From Streptomyces verrucosisporus (lineage in GTDB: Bacteria; Actinomycetota; Actinomycetes; Streptomycetales; Streptomycetaceae), in assembly GCF_017114865.1 (NCBI RefSeq), contig NZ_JADEYH010000011.1:107253-171252 (forward strand): a stretch of 64,000 nucleotides of DNA, written 5' to 3'. Positions 8,840-16,247 of the stretch are shown here, piece by piece. Each line of letters opens with the position of its first letter. The stretch's first letter is position 1. The notes under the pieces were generated by a model. It was not told where the DNA came from. It did no database searches and worked only from the letters and a program-made list of their open reading frames with translations. The translations under genes were made by a program, and so were the position numbers.

Positions 8840-9274
8840 TCAGGCGAGCCGGACCACCGCGCGGGACATGCCCAGCACCTTCTGTCCGGCGCTGGTGACC
8901 TTGAGGTCCACCCGGACGGTGCGGGCCTCGTCGTCGAGCTTGGCCGCGACCTTACCCGAGACCTCGATCACGGCGCCCTTGTCGTCATCGGGGACGACGA
9001 CGGGCCTGGTGAAGCGCACGCCGTACTCCACGAGCGCGCCCGGGTCGCCGGCCCAGTCGGTCACCACGCGGGCGGCCTCGGCCATGGTGAACATGCCGTG
9101 CGCGATGACGTCGGGGAGGCCGACCTCGCGTGCGAACCGCTCGTTCCAGTGAATCGGGTTGAAGTCGCCGGAGGCGCCCGCGTACCGCACGAGCGTGTCG
9201 CGGGTCACGGGGAAGCTCCGTGCGGGCAGCTCGGTGCCGGCCTCGACGTCCTCGTACGCGATCCTCGCCGTCAT
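8840..9274 (-). CDS. MaoC-like (R)-hydratase, HadB-like subunit
   Basis: Single hot-dog-fold hydratase of 144 aa. It carries the hydratase 2 motif YAGASGDFNPIHWNERFA with the catalytic Asp and His, then GLPDVIAHGMFTMA. It resembles mycobacterial HadB, the catalytic subunit of the dehydratase in type II fatty acid synthesis. ATG at MTARIAYEDVE was chosen: it has GGGGGAGTGAGG upstream and matches homologues. An in-frame GTG nine bases upstream would overlap the preceding stop as GTGA. It lies five bases after the hadA-like gene, so the two are coupled. Streptomyces lacks mycolates, so its substrate here is open. Confidence 0.85.
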   Translation of the reverse strand: MTARIAYEDVEAGTELPARSFPVTRDTLVRYAGASGDFNPIHWNERFAREVGLPDVIAHGMFTMAEAARVVTDWAGDPGALVEYGVRFTRPVVVPDDDKGAVIEVSGKVAAKLDDEARTVRVDLKVTSAGQKVLGMSRAVVRLA

Positions 9275-9279
9275 CCGCC

Positions 9280-9762
9280 TCACTCCCCCTGCTTTCCGGC
9301 AGCGTCCACGGCCGCGTCGTCGGCCGCGCGGGCCACCAGCTTGGTCCAGGCCGTCACCACGTGCTCGCCGCCCTCGTCGCGCACCTCACCGCGGATGTCC
9401 AGGATGTCGTTGCCCGCCATGGACTTCACCGCCTCGATGGTGGACGTCACCGTGAGCCGGTCGCCGGCGCGCACCGGCCGCGTGTAGGCGAACTTCTGGT
9501 CGCCGTGCACCACCCGGCTGTAGTCCAGCCCCAGCTTCGGGTCCGCGACGACCTCCCCGGCCGCCTTGAAGGTGATGGCGAAGACGAAGGTGGGCGGGGC
9601 GATCACATCGGGGTGGCCGAGCTCACCGGCCGCCTCCGGGTCGGTGTACGCGGGGTGGGCTTCACCGATGGCCTCGGCGAACTCGCGGATCTTCTCCCGG
9701 CCGACCTCGTACGGCGCGGTGGGCGGATAGCTCCGCCCCACGAAGGACTGGTCGAGCGCCAT
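9280..9762 (-). CDS. MaoC N-terminal-like dehydratase, HadA-like subunit
   Basis: The 160-aa product is a hot-dog-fold protein of the FAS1-like dehydratase / UPF0336 family (MALDQSFVGRSYPPTAPYEV, then DPEAAGELGHPDVIAPPTFVF). It lacks the complete D-x4-H catalytic motif of its partner and probably supplies the substrate-binding half of a heterodimer, as HadA does in mycobacteria. The start at MALDQ is used because the frame upstream runs into the terminator after rpmG. The function in Streptomyces acyl metabolism is inferred. Confidence 0.82.
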   Translation of the reverse strand: MALDQSFVGRSYPPTAPYEVGREKIREFAEAIGEAHPAYTDPEAAGELGHPDVIAPPTFVFAITFKAAGEVVADPKLGLDYSRVVHGDQKFAYTRPVRAGDRLTVTSTIEAVKSMAGNDILDIRGEVRDEGGEHVVTAWTKLVARAADDAAVDAAGKQGE

Positions 9763-9818
9763 GGCCCGGTACCTCCATACGGCTTGCGGGTGGTTGCTGG
9801 TCGGACGGCTCGGACGGG

Positions 9819-9870
9819 CGCAAAGCCGTGAGGCCGCCCCCGCGAACGGGGGCGGCCTCACGGCTTTGCG
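9819..9870 (-). terminator. Perfect hairpin between rpmG and the hadA-like gene
   Basis: Arms of 23 bases (9819-9841 and 9848-9870, starting CGCAAAGCCGTGAGGCCGCC) pair perfectly around the loop GCGAAC. It ends the tRNA-rpmG unit, so the hadA-hadB pair probably has its own promoter in the 56 bases that follow. Confidence 0.85.
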
Positions 9871-9910
9871 TGTCTGTGCGCGTGTGCGGCGGCCTGGCCG
9901 GTCGCGGCGT

Positions 9911-10075
9911 TTATCGCGTCTCGCGGTGCGCGGTGTGCGCGTTGCAGCGCGGGCAGTGCTTCTTCATCTCAAGACGGTCCGGGTTGTTGCGCCGGTTCTT
10001 CTTGGTGATGTAGTTCCGCTCCTTGCACTCCACGCAGGCCAGCGTGATCTTCGGGCGGACGTCGGTGGCAGCCAC
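9911..10075 (-). CDS. rpmG: 50S ribosomal protein L33, zinc-binding (C+) type
   Basis: A 54-aa gene starting at GTG, with AAGGAG seven bases upstream. The product begins [21 protein letters not shown] and contains the full zinc ribbon CVEC...CPRC, with the conserved [19 protein letters not shown] between. It ends [10 protein letters not shown]. The C+ form is the Zn-dependent L33 paralogue; Streptomyces usually also encode a cysteine-less form elsewhere that is induced on zinc starvation. Confidence 0.95.
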   Translation of the reverse strand: MAATDVRPKITLACVECKERNYITKKNRRNNPDRLEMKKHCPRCNAHTAHRETR

Positions 10076-10160
10076 GTGAGTGCTCCTTGACGGCTGGGAC
10101 GGGTTTAACGCAGAAAGAGTAGCCGATCGGAGGACCGACCCCGCAATCGGCTACTGGGTT

Positions 10161-10236
10161 TGGTAGCGGTGACCGGACTCGAACCGGTGACACAACGATT
10201 ATGAGCCGTTTGCTCTACCGACTGAGCTACACCGCC
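10161..10236 (-). tRNA. tRNA-Met (anticodon CAT), elongator type
   Basis: A 76-nt gene that includes an encoded CCA end. Acceptor is GGCGGTG/CACCGCT (first pair G-U), D-arm GCTC/GAGC, anticodon loop CTCATAA (CAT), T-arm ACCGGTTCGAGTCCGGT. The D and acceptor stems lack the initiator features (no C1-A72 mismatch or three G-C anticodon pairs), so elongator Met is favoured. Confidence 0.93.
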
Positions 10237-10283
10237 GCGATGTGGGTGGCCCCCGTCTCTCGACGGGGAGCCTCACACATCAG

Positions 10284-10356
10284 AGCCCCAATACGGAATC
10301 GAACCGTAGACCTTCTCCTTACCATGGAGACGCTCTGCCGACTGAGCTATTGGGGC
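10284..10356 (-). tRNA. tRNA-Thr (anticodon GGT)
   Basis: 73 nt: acceptor GCCCCAA/TTGGGGC, D-arm GCTC/GAGC, anticodon stem TCTCC/GGAGA with loop ATGGTAA (GGT), T-arm TACGGTTCGATTCCGTA. No encoded CCA. It lies 47 bases upstream of tRNA-Met on the same strand. Confidence 0.95.
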
Positions 10357-10579
10357 GAGCGATGAAGACATTACACGCTCGGAGCGCCGAACGTGAAATC
10401 CGTATCGGCCGCGCCTCCGTACGGCGGTGCCGACCGGTGCCTCCCGCCCTTCTTCCGGCGTAGCGGAGCGATCACCGGTACGACTATTGGGCTCCCGCGT
10501 GATGGCGGCGCGTCCCGGGACCGGTCCGGTCCTAGGCTTCGTCGCACCCCAGCGATCATGAGCGAAACGCGGGAGCCCC

Positions 10580-11986
10580 ATGCCCGACAGCCAGCCGCAG
10601 GAACCGGCGCAGCCCGATCGCGACGCATCCCCGCCCCCGGGCCCCCCGGTCCCTCTCATCGGCCCCTCCGGCGCCGCTCCGGAGGAGACCCCGGAGGCGC
10701 CGGGGCGGACCTCGCTCGTTCTGTGCGGTGCCCGGCTCGCCGACGGCCGCACCGTGGACGTACGGATCGGCGGCGGGCGGATCGAGGCGGTCGGGACCGC
10801 GGGCAGCCTCTCCTCCCCCGCCCCTCCGTGCGCCACCCGGATCGACCTCACCGGCTATCTGCTGCTGCCCGCCCCCGCCGAGCCCCACGCCCACTACGAC
10901 ACCGCGCTGACGGCGGACGGTGACGCCCCCGGTGCCATCGGCGCCTCCCCGTACGGCCCCCGGGACCCGTACGCCCCCGGGCGGGTCCAGCGGCGCGCCG
11001 CCGAGGCCGCACTGCTCCAGCTCGGCCACGGCGCGACCGCGGTGCGCACCCATGTGCGCGTCGGCGACGTCGCCGGGCTGCGTGCCCTGCGGGCCGTACT
11101 GCGGGCCCGGCACGCCCTGCGCGGGCTGACCGATCTCACCGCCGTCGCCGTGCCCCGGCTGCTGACCGGCGCGGCGGGGGCCGACGGCCTGGCGATGCTG
11201 CGCGAGGCGGTGGACATGGGGGCCGCGGCGGTGGGCGGCTGTCCGGACCTCGACCCCGACCCGGCCGGCTACACGGAGGCCGTGCTGGAGGTGGCGGCCG
11301 AACACGGCTGCGCGGTGGACCTGCACACCGACGGCTCCGACCCGGTCCGGCTCTCCCGCCTGGCCTCGGTGGCCGGCGGGCTGCGGCCCGGGGTGGCCGT
11401 CGGTCCGTGCGACGGGCTGGCCCGGCTGCCGGGGGAGACCGCGGCCCGCGCCGCCGAGTCCCTCGCGGCGGCCGGGATCACGGTGGTCTGCCTGCCCCAG
11501 GGCGGCTGCGGCCTGCCGCCGCGGACGGCCGACGGCCCCCACACCGCGCCGGTGCGGCTGCTGCGGACGGCGGGGGTACGGGTCGTCGCCGGCAGCGGCG
11601 CTTTGCGCGACACGGCCAACCCGGTGGGCCGCGGCGACCCGCTGGAGGCCGCCTACCTGCTGGCCTCGCACGGCCAGGCCGCCCCGGAGGAGGCCTACGA
11701 GGCGGTGAGCGCGCGGGCGCGGGAGGCCATGGGGCTGCCGCGGGTACGGATCGAGGCCGGCTTCCCGGCCGAGCTGCTGGCCGTACGCGGCCGCACACTC
11801 GCCGGAACGCTCTCGCTGGCCTACAGCCGCCTGGTCGTCCACCGCGGCCGGGTGGTGGCCCGCACCAGCGCGGTACGCGAGTACTGCGACGCCACGGACC
11901 CGGGCGGCCACGCGGAGGCGGCGGCCACGGCGGCCCCGGAACCGGGCGGCCCCGCCACCGGACTCCCACGCCAGTCGCAGCGCTGA
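10580..11986 (+). CDS. Amidohydrolase-like protein of the cytosine deaminase group, divergent metal site
   Basis: A 468-aa protein with the architecture of CodA-type amidohydrolases: a small beta-sandwich half (about 45-95 and the C-terminus, LAVRGRTLAGTLSLAYSRLVVHRGRVV) flanking a TIM barrel. EPHAHYD keeps the first metal His pair (His103, His105), and VDLHTDGSD gives His249. However, where CodA has its fourth ligand (SHT) this protein reads VGPCDGL (275-277), and where CodA has the catalytic Asp (GSDNVRD) it reads GSGALRD (338-340). A 40-residue Pro-rich N-terminal tail is present. GGGAG precedes the ATG, and a TAGGCT -10-like box lies at 10533-10538. Substrate unknown. Confidence 0.75.
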   Translation: MPDSQPQEPAQPDRDASPPPGPPVPLIGPSGAAPEETPEAPGRTSLVLCGARLADGRTVDVRIGGGRIEAVGTAGSLSSPAPPCATRIDLTGYLLLPAPAEPHAHYDTALTADGDAPGAIGASPYGPRDPYAPGRVQRRAAEAALLQLGHGATAVRTHVRVGDVAGLRALRAVLRARHALRGLTDLTAVAVPRLLTGAAGADGLAMLREAVDMGAAAVGGCPDLDPDPAGYTEAVLEVAAEHGCAVDLHTDGSDPVRLSRLASVAGGLRPGVAVGPCDGLARLPGETAARAAESLAAAGITVVCLPQGGCGLPPRTADGPHTAPVRLLRTAGVRVVAGSGALRDTANPVGRGDPLEAAYLLASHGQAAPEEAYEAVSARAREAMGLPRVRIEAGFPAELLAVRGRTLAGTLSLAYSRLVVHRGRVVARTSAVREYCDATDPGGHAEAAATAAPEPGGPATGLPRQSQR

Positions 11987-11993
11987 CGGCGAC

Positions 11994-12029
11994 GTGCCCG
12001 GCGGCGTGCCCGGCGGCGTGCCCGGCGGC
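11994..12029. repeat. Three tandem copies of a 12-base unit
   Basis: GTGCCCGGCGGC occurs three times in succession, followed by a degenerate GTGCACGACGGA. It fills most of the 84-base gap between the amidohydrolase stop and the next ATG. It could be slippage-prone DNA only; no function is claimed. Confidence 0.8.
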
Positions 12030-12070
12030 GTGCACGACGGAGTACGGGCCCGGCGGCGTACGGTCGGAGT

Positions 12071-12751
12071 ATGCGCACAGTCATCGCTGGAGGACACGGT
12101 CAGATCGCACTGCGGCTGGAGCGGCTGCTCGCCGCGCGCGGTGAGGAGGTCGTCGGGCTCATCCGTCGGCCCGAGCACGCGGACGACCTGCGCTCGGCGG
12201 GGGCCGAGCCGGTCGTCTGCGACCTGGAGTCGTCGTCCGCGGAGGAGGTCGCCCGGCACCTGAGGGACGCCGACGCCGCGGTCTTCGCGGCGGGCGCGGG
12301 CCCGGGCAGCGGCACGGCCCGCAAGGAGACGGTGGACCGCGCGGCCGCGGTCCTCTTCGCGGACGCCGCCGAACTGGCCGGAGTACGCCGCTTCCTGGTC
12401 ATCTCCGCCATGGGGGCGGACGACACACCCCCCACCGACATGGAGCCCGTCTTCGCCGCCTACCTGCGTGCCAAGGGAGCGGCGGACGACGACATCCGCC
12501 GGCGCGTCAACCTGGACTGGACGATCCTGCGCCCCGGCCGTCTCACCAACCACCCCGGCACCGGGCAGGTGCGGCTGGAGCCCCGCACGGGGCGCGGCGA
12601 GATCCCGCGCGACGACGTGGCCGCCGTCCTCCTCGCCCTCCTGGACGACCCGCGCGCGGCGCGGGTGACACTGGAGCTGGTCTCCGGGGAGGTCCCGGTC
12701 GACCTGGCGGTCGCGGAACTGGGCTCGGAGGCGACGGAGGTGCCGGACTAG
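12071..12751 (+). CDS. NAD(P)-binding Rossmann protein (atypical SDR / NmrA-like)
   Basis: The 226-aa product starts MRTVIAGGHGQIALRLERLLAARG, an N-terminal Rossmann fold with the GGxGxIA dinucleotide motif. DAAVFAAGAG, RRFLVISAMGADD and DWTILRPGRLTNHPGTG are characteristic of the short atypical SDR family that includes YwnB and YhfK. There is no Tyr-x3-Lys catalytic pair in the classical place. Such proteins often act as quinone or redox sensors or oxidoreductases of unknown substrate. It may be co-transcribed with the amidohydrolase gene. Confidence 0.85.
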   Translation: MRTVIAGGHGQIALRLERLLAARGEEVVGLIRRPEHADDLRSAGAEPVVCDLESSSAEEVARHLRDADAAVFAAGAGPGSGTARKETVDRAAAVLFADAAELAGVRRFLVISAMGADDTPPTDMEPVFAAYLRAKGAADDDIRRRVNLDWTILRPGRLTNHPGTGQVRLEPRTGRGEIPRDDVAAVLLALLDDPRAARVTLELVSGEVPVDLAVAELGSEATEVPD

Positions 12752-12796
12752 GCTCCGCACGGGTACGGAACGGACGCGGGGCGGGGTGGGGCGGCG

Positions 12797-13323
12797 GTGG
12801 AGCAACGGCGCGCGTGGCCGCGGTCGGTACGGGTGAGGGCAGCGCTGCTGACCTTGTTGTTCGCGGTCCCCATGTGGGCCCTCGGAGTGTCCTCCCTCTC
12901 CACGGCGAGCGCCCGGCTGGGCCTGGTCGGTGAGCCCGGTGAGTTCGAGGCGGACTTCTGCCGCGTGAGGAAGGAAGGCCGCAGCGCCCCGCTGCTCCGC
13001 TGCTCCACTGCACCGGCACCCTCGCCTCGCACGACGGCCGGATCGTCGGCCGGATCGTCGGCCGGGGGGGGGAGATCCTCTGGGCGGACGGGTACGCCGG
13101 CGCCCGTGCGCGGGTGCGGATCGACCCGCTCAACGGCGGCTCTGTGAGGGTGGACGAGGACGCCGTGGAGGATCTCGCGACGGCGGTCATGTTCGTACTG
13201 TGGCCGTTCCTGGTGTACCCGTCGGCGGTGTGGCGGATGCGGCGGCGCGGACTGGACCCCGAGTGGGGGGAGCGGTGGCCGGACGGAGGGCCCGTCGCCC
13301 CGCTCGGGGACCGCGGGCCGTGA
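12797..13323 (+). pseudogene. Small membrane protein gene disrupted by an 8-bp tandem duplication
   Basis: A GTG-initiated frame (MEQRRAWPRSVRVRAALLTL) encodes one TM helix and a short extracytoplasmic part, then becomes Ser/Pro-rich low-complexity sequence at about 13005. A second frame picks up with LHCTGTLASHDGRIVGR and ends with a TM helix (LATAVMFVLWPFLVYPSAV) at 13323. Between them CGCTGCTC is duplicated exactly (12990-12997 and 12998-13005). Deleting one copy gives a continuous 172-aa protein reading KEGRSAPLLHCTGTLASH. The intact form would be a two-TM protein with a small Cys-containing outer loop, a type common in Streptomyces. Function unknown; the duplication could also be an assembly error. 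Confidence 0.8.
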
Positions 13324-13355
13324 GGAGGCCGCCCCCACGTCGGACGGAACGGCGA

Positions 13356-13389
13356 ACGGCCCCCGACCAGTGGACTGGTCGGGGGCCGT
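13356..13389. terminator. Bidirectional terminator between the membrane-protein gene and tRNA-Tyr
   Basis: ACGGCCCCCGACCAG, a TGGA loop and CTGGTCGGGGGCCGT form a perfect 15-bp stem. It lies 33 bases past the plus-strand stop and 11 bases past the tRNA-Tyr 3' end on the minus strand, so it serves convergent units. Confidence 0.88.
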
Positions 13390-13399
13390 CTCCCTCGTG

Positions 13400-13481
13400 T
13401 GGCGGCGCCAGGATTCGAACCTGGGAAGGCTGAGCCGGCAGATTTACAGTCTGCTCCCTTTGGCCGCTCGGGCACACCGCC
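13400..13481 (-). tRNA. tRNA-Tyr (anticodon GTA)
   Basis: An 82-nt class II tRNA: acceptor GGCGGTG/CGCCGCC, D-arm GCCCGAGCGGCC, anticodon loop CTGTAAA (GTA), a long variable arm (CCGGCTCAGCCTTC region) and T-arm CCAGGTTCGAATCCTGG. CCA is not encoded. Confidence 0.95.
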
Positions 13482-13670
13482 TGGGATCGCTGCCCGGGGG
13501 TGTTCGCTCCCTGGCAACGCGCACAACCATACCCGATGGTGGGGGGTGGTCCGCCACCTGGTTGTCCAGCGGTGGATCACCGCGGCGGATGACTAGGCTG
13601 ACGGCGCGGACCGGTCCGGACAGAGCCGGACCGCACCCTGACGGATCTACGCACGAGGAGCCAATCCACG

Positions 13671-14159
13671 ATGGCCGACTCCAGTTTCGACATCGTCTCG
13701 AAGGTCGAGCGGCAGGAGGTCGACAACGCCCTCAACCAGGCCGCCAAGGAGATCTCCCAGCGCTTCGACTTCAAGGGCGTGGGAGCCTCCATCGCCTGGT
13801 CGGGCGAGAAGATCGAGATGCGGGCCAACTCCGAGGAGCGGGTCCTGGCCATCCTCGACATCTTCCAGACCAAGCTGGTCAAGCGGGGCATCTCCCTGAA
13901 GTCCCTGGACGCCGGGGAGCCCCAGGTGTCCGGCAAGGAGTACAAGCTCTTCGCGTCGATCCAGGAGGGCATCTCCCAGGACAACGCCAAGAAGGTCGCG
14001 AAGATCATCCGCGACGAGGGCCCCAAGGGCGTCAAGGCCCAGGTGCAGGGCGACGAGCTGCGCGTCAGCCACAAGAGCCGGGACGCCCTGCAGGAGGTCA
14101 TCGCCCTGCTCAAGGGCAAGGACTTCGACTTCGCGATCCAGTTCACCAACTACCGCTGA
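13671..14159 (+). CDS. YajQ family nucleotide-binding protein
   Basis: A 162-aa protein of normal length: [27 protein letters not shown] at the N-terminus, [13 protein letters not shown], and the C-terminal [15 protein letters not shown]. YajQ proteins have two ferredoxin-like domains and bind nucleotides; in Xanthomonas the family binds cyclic-di-GMP. No Streptomyces-specific role is claimed. A TAGGCT -10-like box is at 13594-13599. A terminator follows, so it is probably monocistronic. Confidence 0.95.
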   Translation: MADSSFDIVSKVERQEVDNALNQAAKEISQRFDFKGVGASIAWSGEKIEMRANSEERVLAILDIFQTKLVKRGISLKSLDAGEPQVSGKEYKLFASIQEGISQDNAKKVAKIIRDEGPKGVKAQVQGDELRVSHKSRDALQEVIALLKGKDFDFAIQFTNYR

Positions 14160-14206
14160 GCACCGGGCCGGTGGTGGACGACGGCCGCCGGGCAGGAGCG
14201 AGGCAA

Positions 14207-14240
14207 CGACGGGCACCCGCCGGGCGGCGGGTGCCCGTCG
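14207..14240 (+). terminator. Terminator after yajQ
   Basis: CGACGGGCACCCGC and GCGGGTGCCCGTCG form a perfect 14-bp stem around CGGGCG. It lies 48 bases past the stop and has no T-run. Confidence 0.85.
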
Positions 14241-14344
14241 GCCTCTGAGGGGTGGCCGGGGGCAGGGGCGCCCGGGAGGTTGACGGACCGTGCGGCGGGC
14301 ACCCGGGCACGGAACCTTCCACGCGTACGGGCCCAGGAGGACAT

Positions 14345-14737
14345 ATGAGAAAGAAGACCGTGCGGGCCGCTCTGCCGGCCGCGTTGCTGTGCGGCGCGTT
14401 TCTGCTCTCGGGCTGCGGGGACGGCGGCACCGGGGAGGAGATCTCCGGGACCCTCGCCCGCAACAGCGCGGCCGAGGCCGGTGAACTCGCCTTCGACCAG
14501 GCCGGGCACGAGATCGACGGTGACCTCACATGCGTCGACGAGGGCACCGGGAAGGACCTGAGGGTCACCTGCGAGGGCACCACCATGGACGGCGGGGAGG
14601 CCAGGATGACGGCCGACGCCGGCAGCGACCCCCGGATCGAGACGGAGGGCGGCGTCACGCTCGAGGGCTTCACGGTCGTCGGCACGGTGGACGGCGAGCA
14701 GGTCTTCCGGCAGGACTGCATCGGCGTCGGCTGCTGA
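14345..14737 (+). CDS. Small secreted lipoprotein of unknown function
   Basis: A 130-aa product with a type II signal peptide: MRKKTVRAALPAALLCGAFL, then the lipobox LSGC with the lipidated Cys at about residue 23. The mature part is acidic and β-rich (EISGTLARNSAAEAGELAF, GDLTCVDEGTGKDLRVTCEG) and has four further cysteines, two in LTC/VTC and two in DCIGVGC at the C-terminus, so disulphides are likely outside the cell. AGGAGG precedes the ATG. The function is not recognised. Confidence 0.85.
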   Translation: MRKKTVRAALPAALLCGAFLLSGCGDGGTGEEISGTLARNSAAEAGELAFDQAGHEIDGDLTCVDEGTGKDLRVTCEGTTMDGGEARMTADAGSDPRIETEGGVTLEGFTVVGTVDGEQVFRQDCIGVGC

Positions 14738-14848
14738 CCCCGGTGCGGCGGGCCGTTCCCGGCGGCCCGTTGAAAACGGGGAGGCGGGGCAGACGGCAGT
14801 AGCGAGCAGTGATGTTCCACGCCGAACCGCCAGGGGGGATCAGCAGCG

Positions 14849-15799
14849 ATGGCCATATCCGCGCGCCGGAGGCGCGCACCGGACGGCAGGCCCGTCTTCG
14901 ACCTGCGTGTGACGGCCCTGGCCTTCGTGCTGGCCGCCGTCGTCCTGCTGGGCGTGTGGTTCGCCGGGCGGGTGGTGCTGGAGGCCGCCGGGCGGCATCC
15001 GGTCGCGGCGGTGGCCGTCTGCCTGATCGCCGTACCGGCCGCCGTGGCCGGTCTGCGCGGCGGGCGCCGCTTCCGGGCGTCCAGGGCCGCGCGGCGGGCC
15101 GCCGCGGTCCTGACCGAGGCGGCCGAGACCGCGCTGGACTCCCTGGAGGAGGAGGTTCCGGGTGGCGGGCGGGAGAGCGGTGAGCGCACGGAGCGCCCCG
15201 GGCCGGCGGAGGGCCCGCAGGCCCTCCGGTACGCGGAACCGGACGGGGCCGACGGAGCCCGCCCCGACGGCCCCGACCGTCCTGTCCGACCGGACTACGA
15301 GGCCATGGAGGCCGAGGAGTTCGAGCAGGCGGTCGCGGCCCTGTGCGAGCGGGACGGCTGCCGCGACGTGGAGGTCGTCGGCGGCGCGGGCGACCTCGGC
15401 GCCGACGTCGTCGCCACCGCCCCGGACGGGCGGCGCGTGGTCGTCCAGTGCAAGCGCTACAGCGACACCAACAAGGTCGGCTCACAGGACGTGCAGCGCT
15501 TCGGCGGCACCTGCTACACCGTCCACGAGGCCCAGGTGGCGGCCGTGGTCACCACCGGCGACTTCACCGCGCCCGCCGCAGAGTACGCGCGGCAGTGCGG
15601 GATCCTGTGCTTCGACCGGCACGCGCTGGCCGCCTGGAGCGACGGCACCGGACCGGCCCCCTGGGAGAGCGCGGGCGAGCCGCCGCCCGGGGCCGAACCG
15701 CACGAAGGACGGTACGGAGGGCGGGACGAAGGCCCTTACGGGGACGCGTACGAGGGCGCGTACGACGGTCTGTACGACGAGGGGGCCGCCCGGGCCTGA
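14849..15799 (+). CDS. Membrane-anchored restriction-endonuclease-like (Mrr_cat) protein
   Basis: The 316-aa product has two predicted TM helices (about 21-40 and 52-69), a charged linker to about residue 150, then an Mrr-type PD-(D/E)xK domain. MEAEEFEQAVAALCERDG starts the domain; GDLGADVVA supplies the acidic residue (Asp186) and VVVQCKRY the Q-x-K pair (Gln200, Lys202). Residues 215-255 complete the fold (QDVQRFGGTCYTVHEAQ). The C-terminus is Tyr/Gly/Asp-rich (GPYGDAYEGAYDGLYDE). With the helices at the N-terminus, the nuclease domain should face the cytosol. No methylase is adjacent, so this is not a classical type IV locus. Its role is unknown. Confidence 0.82.
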   Translation: MAISARRRRAPDGRPVFDLRVTALAFVLAAVVLLGVWFAGRVVLEAAGRHPVAAVAVCLIAVPAAVAGLRGGRRFRASRAARRAAAVLTEAAETALDSLEEEVPGGGRESGERTERPGPAEGPQALRYAEPDGADGARPDGPDRPVRPDYEAMEAEEFEQAVAALCERDGCRDVEVVGGAGDLGADVVATAPDGRRVVVQCKRYSDTNKVGSQDVQRFGGTCYTVHEAQVAAVVTTGDFTAPAAEYARQCGILCFDRHALAAWSDGTGPAPWESAGEPPPGAEPHEGRYGGRDEGPYGDAYEGAYDGLYDEGAARA

Positions 15800-15833
15800 G
15801 CCCTCCGGGACCTTCGACGCCCTGGGGGACGGC

Positions 15834-16247
15834 CTAGCGGGGAGCCGGGTTCCAGCGGTACGACGGGTACGCGGCGTCGCTGCGGACGATCTCGCGGCCC
15901 AGCGGCATCAGGGAGACCGGAATCATCTTGAAGTGGGCGATGCCGAACGGGATGCCGATGACCGTCAGGAAGAAGCCGATACCCGCGGCTATGTGCCCCA
16001 GGGTGAGCCATATCCCGGCGAAGACCAGCCAGACGACGTTGCCCGCGGCGGAGGCCGCGCCCGCGCCGGGCCGCTGGACGACGGTGTACCCGAAGGGCCA
16101 CAGGGCGTAGACGGCGATCCGGAAGCAGGCGATGCCCCACGGGATCGTGACGATCAGCAGGAAGCAGATCAGGCCGGCGACCGCGTACCCCAGGGCCAGC
16201 CAGAGGCCGGAGAAGACCAGCCACAGGATGTTGAGGACCGTCCTCAC
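15834..16247 (-). CDS. YccF domain-containing inner membrane protein
   Basis: A 137-aa integral membrane protein with two internally similar halves: [21 protein letters not shown] and [21 protein letters not shown], each followed by an [16 protein letters not shown] segment. This duplicated pattern defines the YccF (DUF307) family; function unknown. The GTG start ([11 protein letters not shown]) overlaps the stop of htpX as GTGA, so the two are translationally coupled. It is convergent with the Mrr-like gene, 34 bases away. Confidence 0.9.
   Translation of the reverse strand: MRTVLNILWLVFSGLWLALGYAVAGLICFLLIVTIPWGIACFRIAVYALWPFGYTVVQRPGAGAASAAGNVVWLVFAGIWLTLGHIAAGIGFFLTVIGIPFGIAHFKMIPVSLMPLGREIVRSDAAYPSYRWNPAPR

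Noticed and set aside
13064..13072. Run of nine G residues as the cause of the frameshift in the membrane-protein gene
   Set aside because: The downstream frame reads correctly through the run (VGRGGEILWADG); the frame change happens earlier, at the 8-bp duplication.
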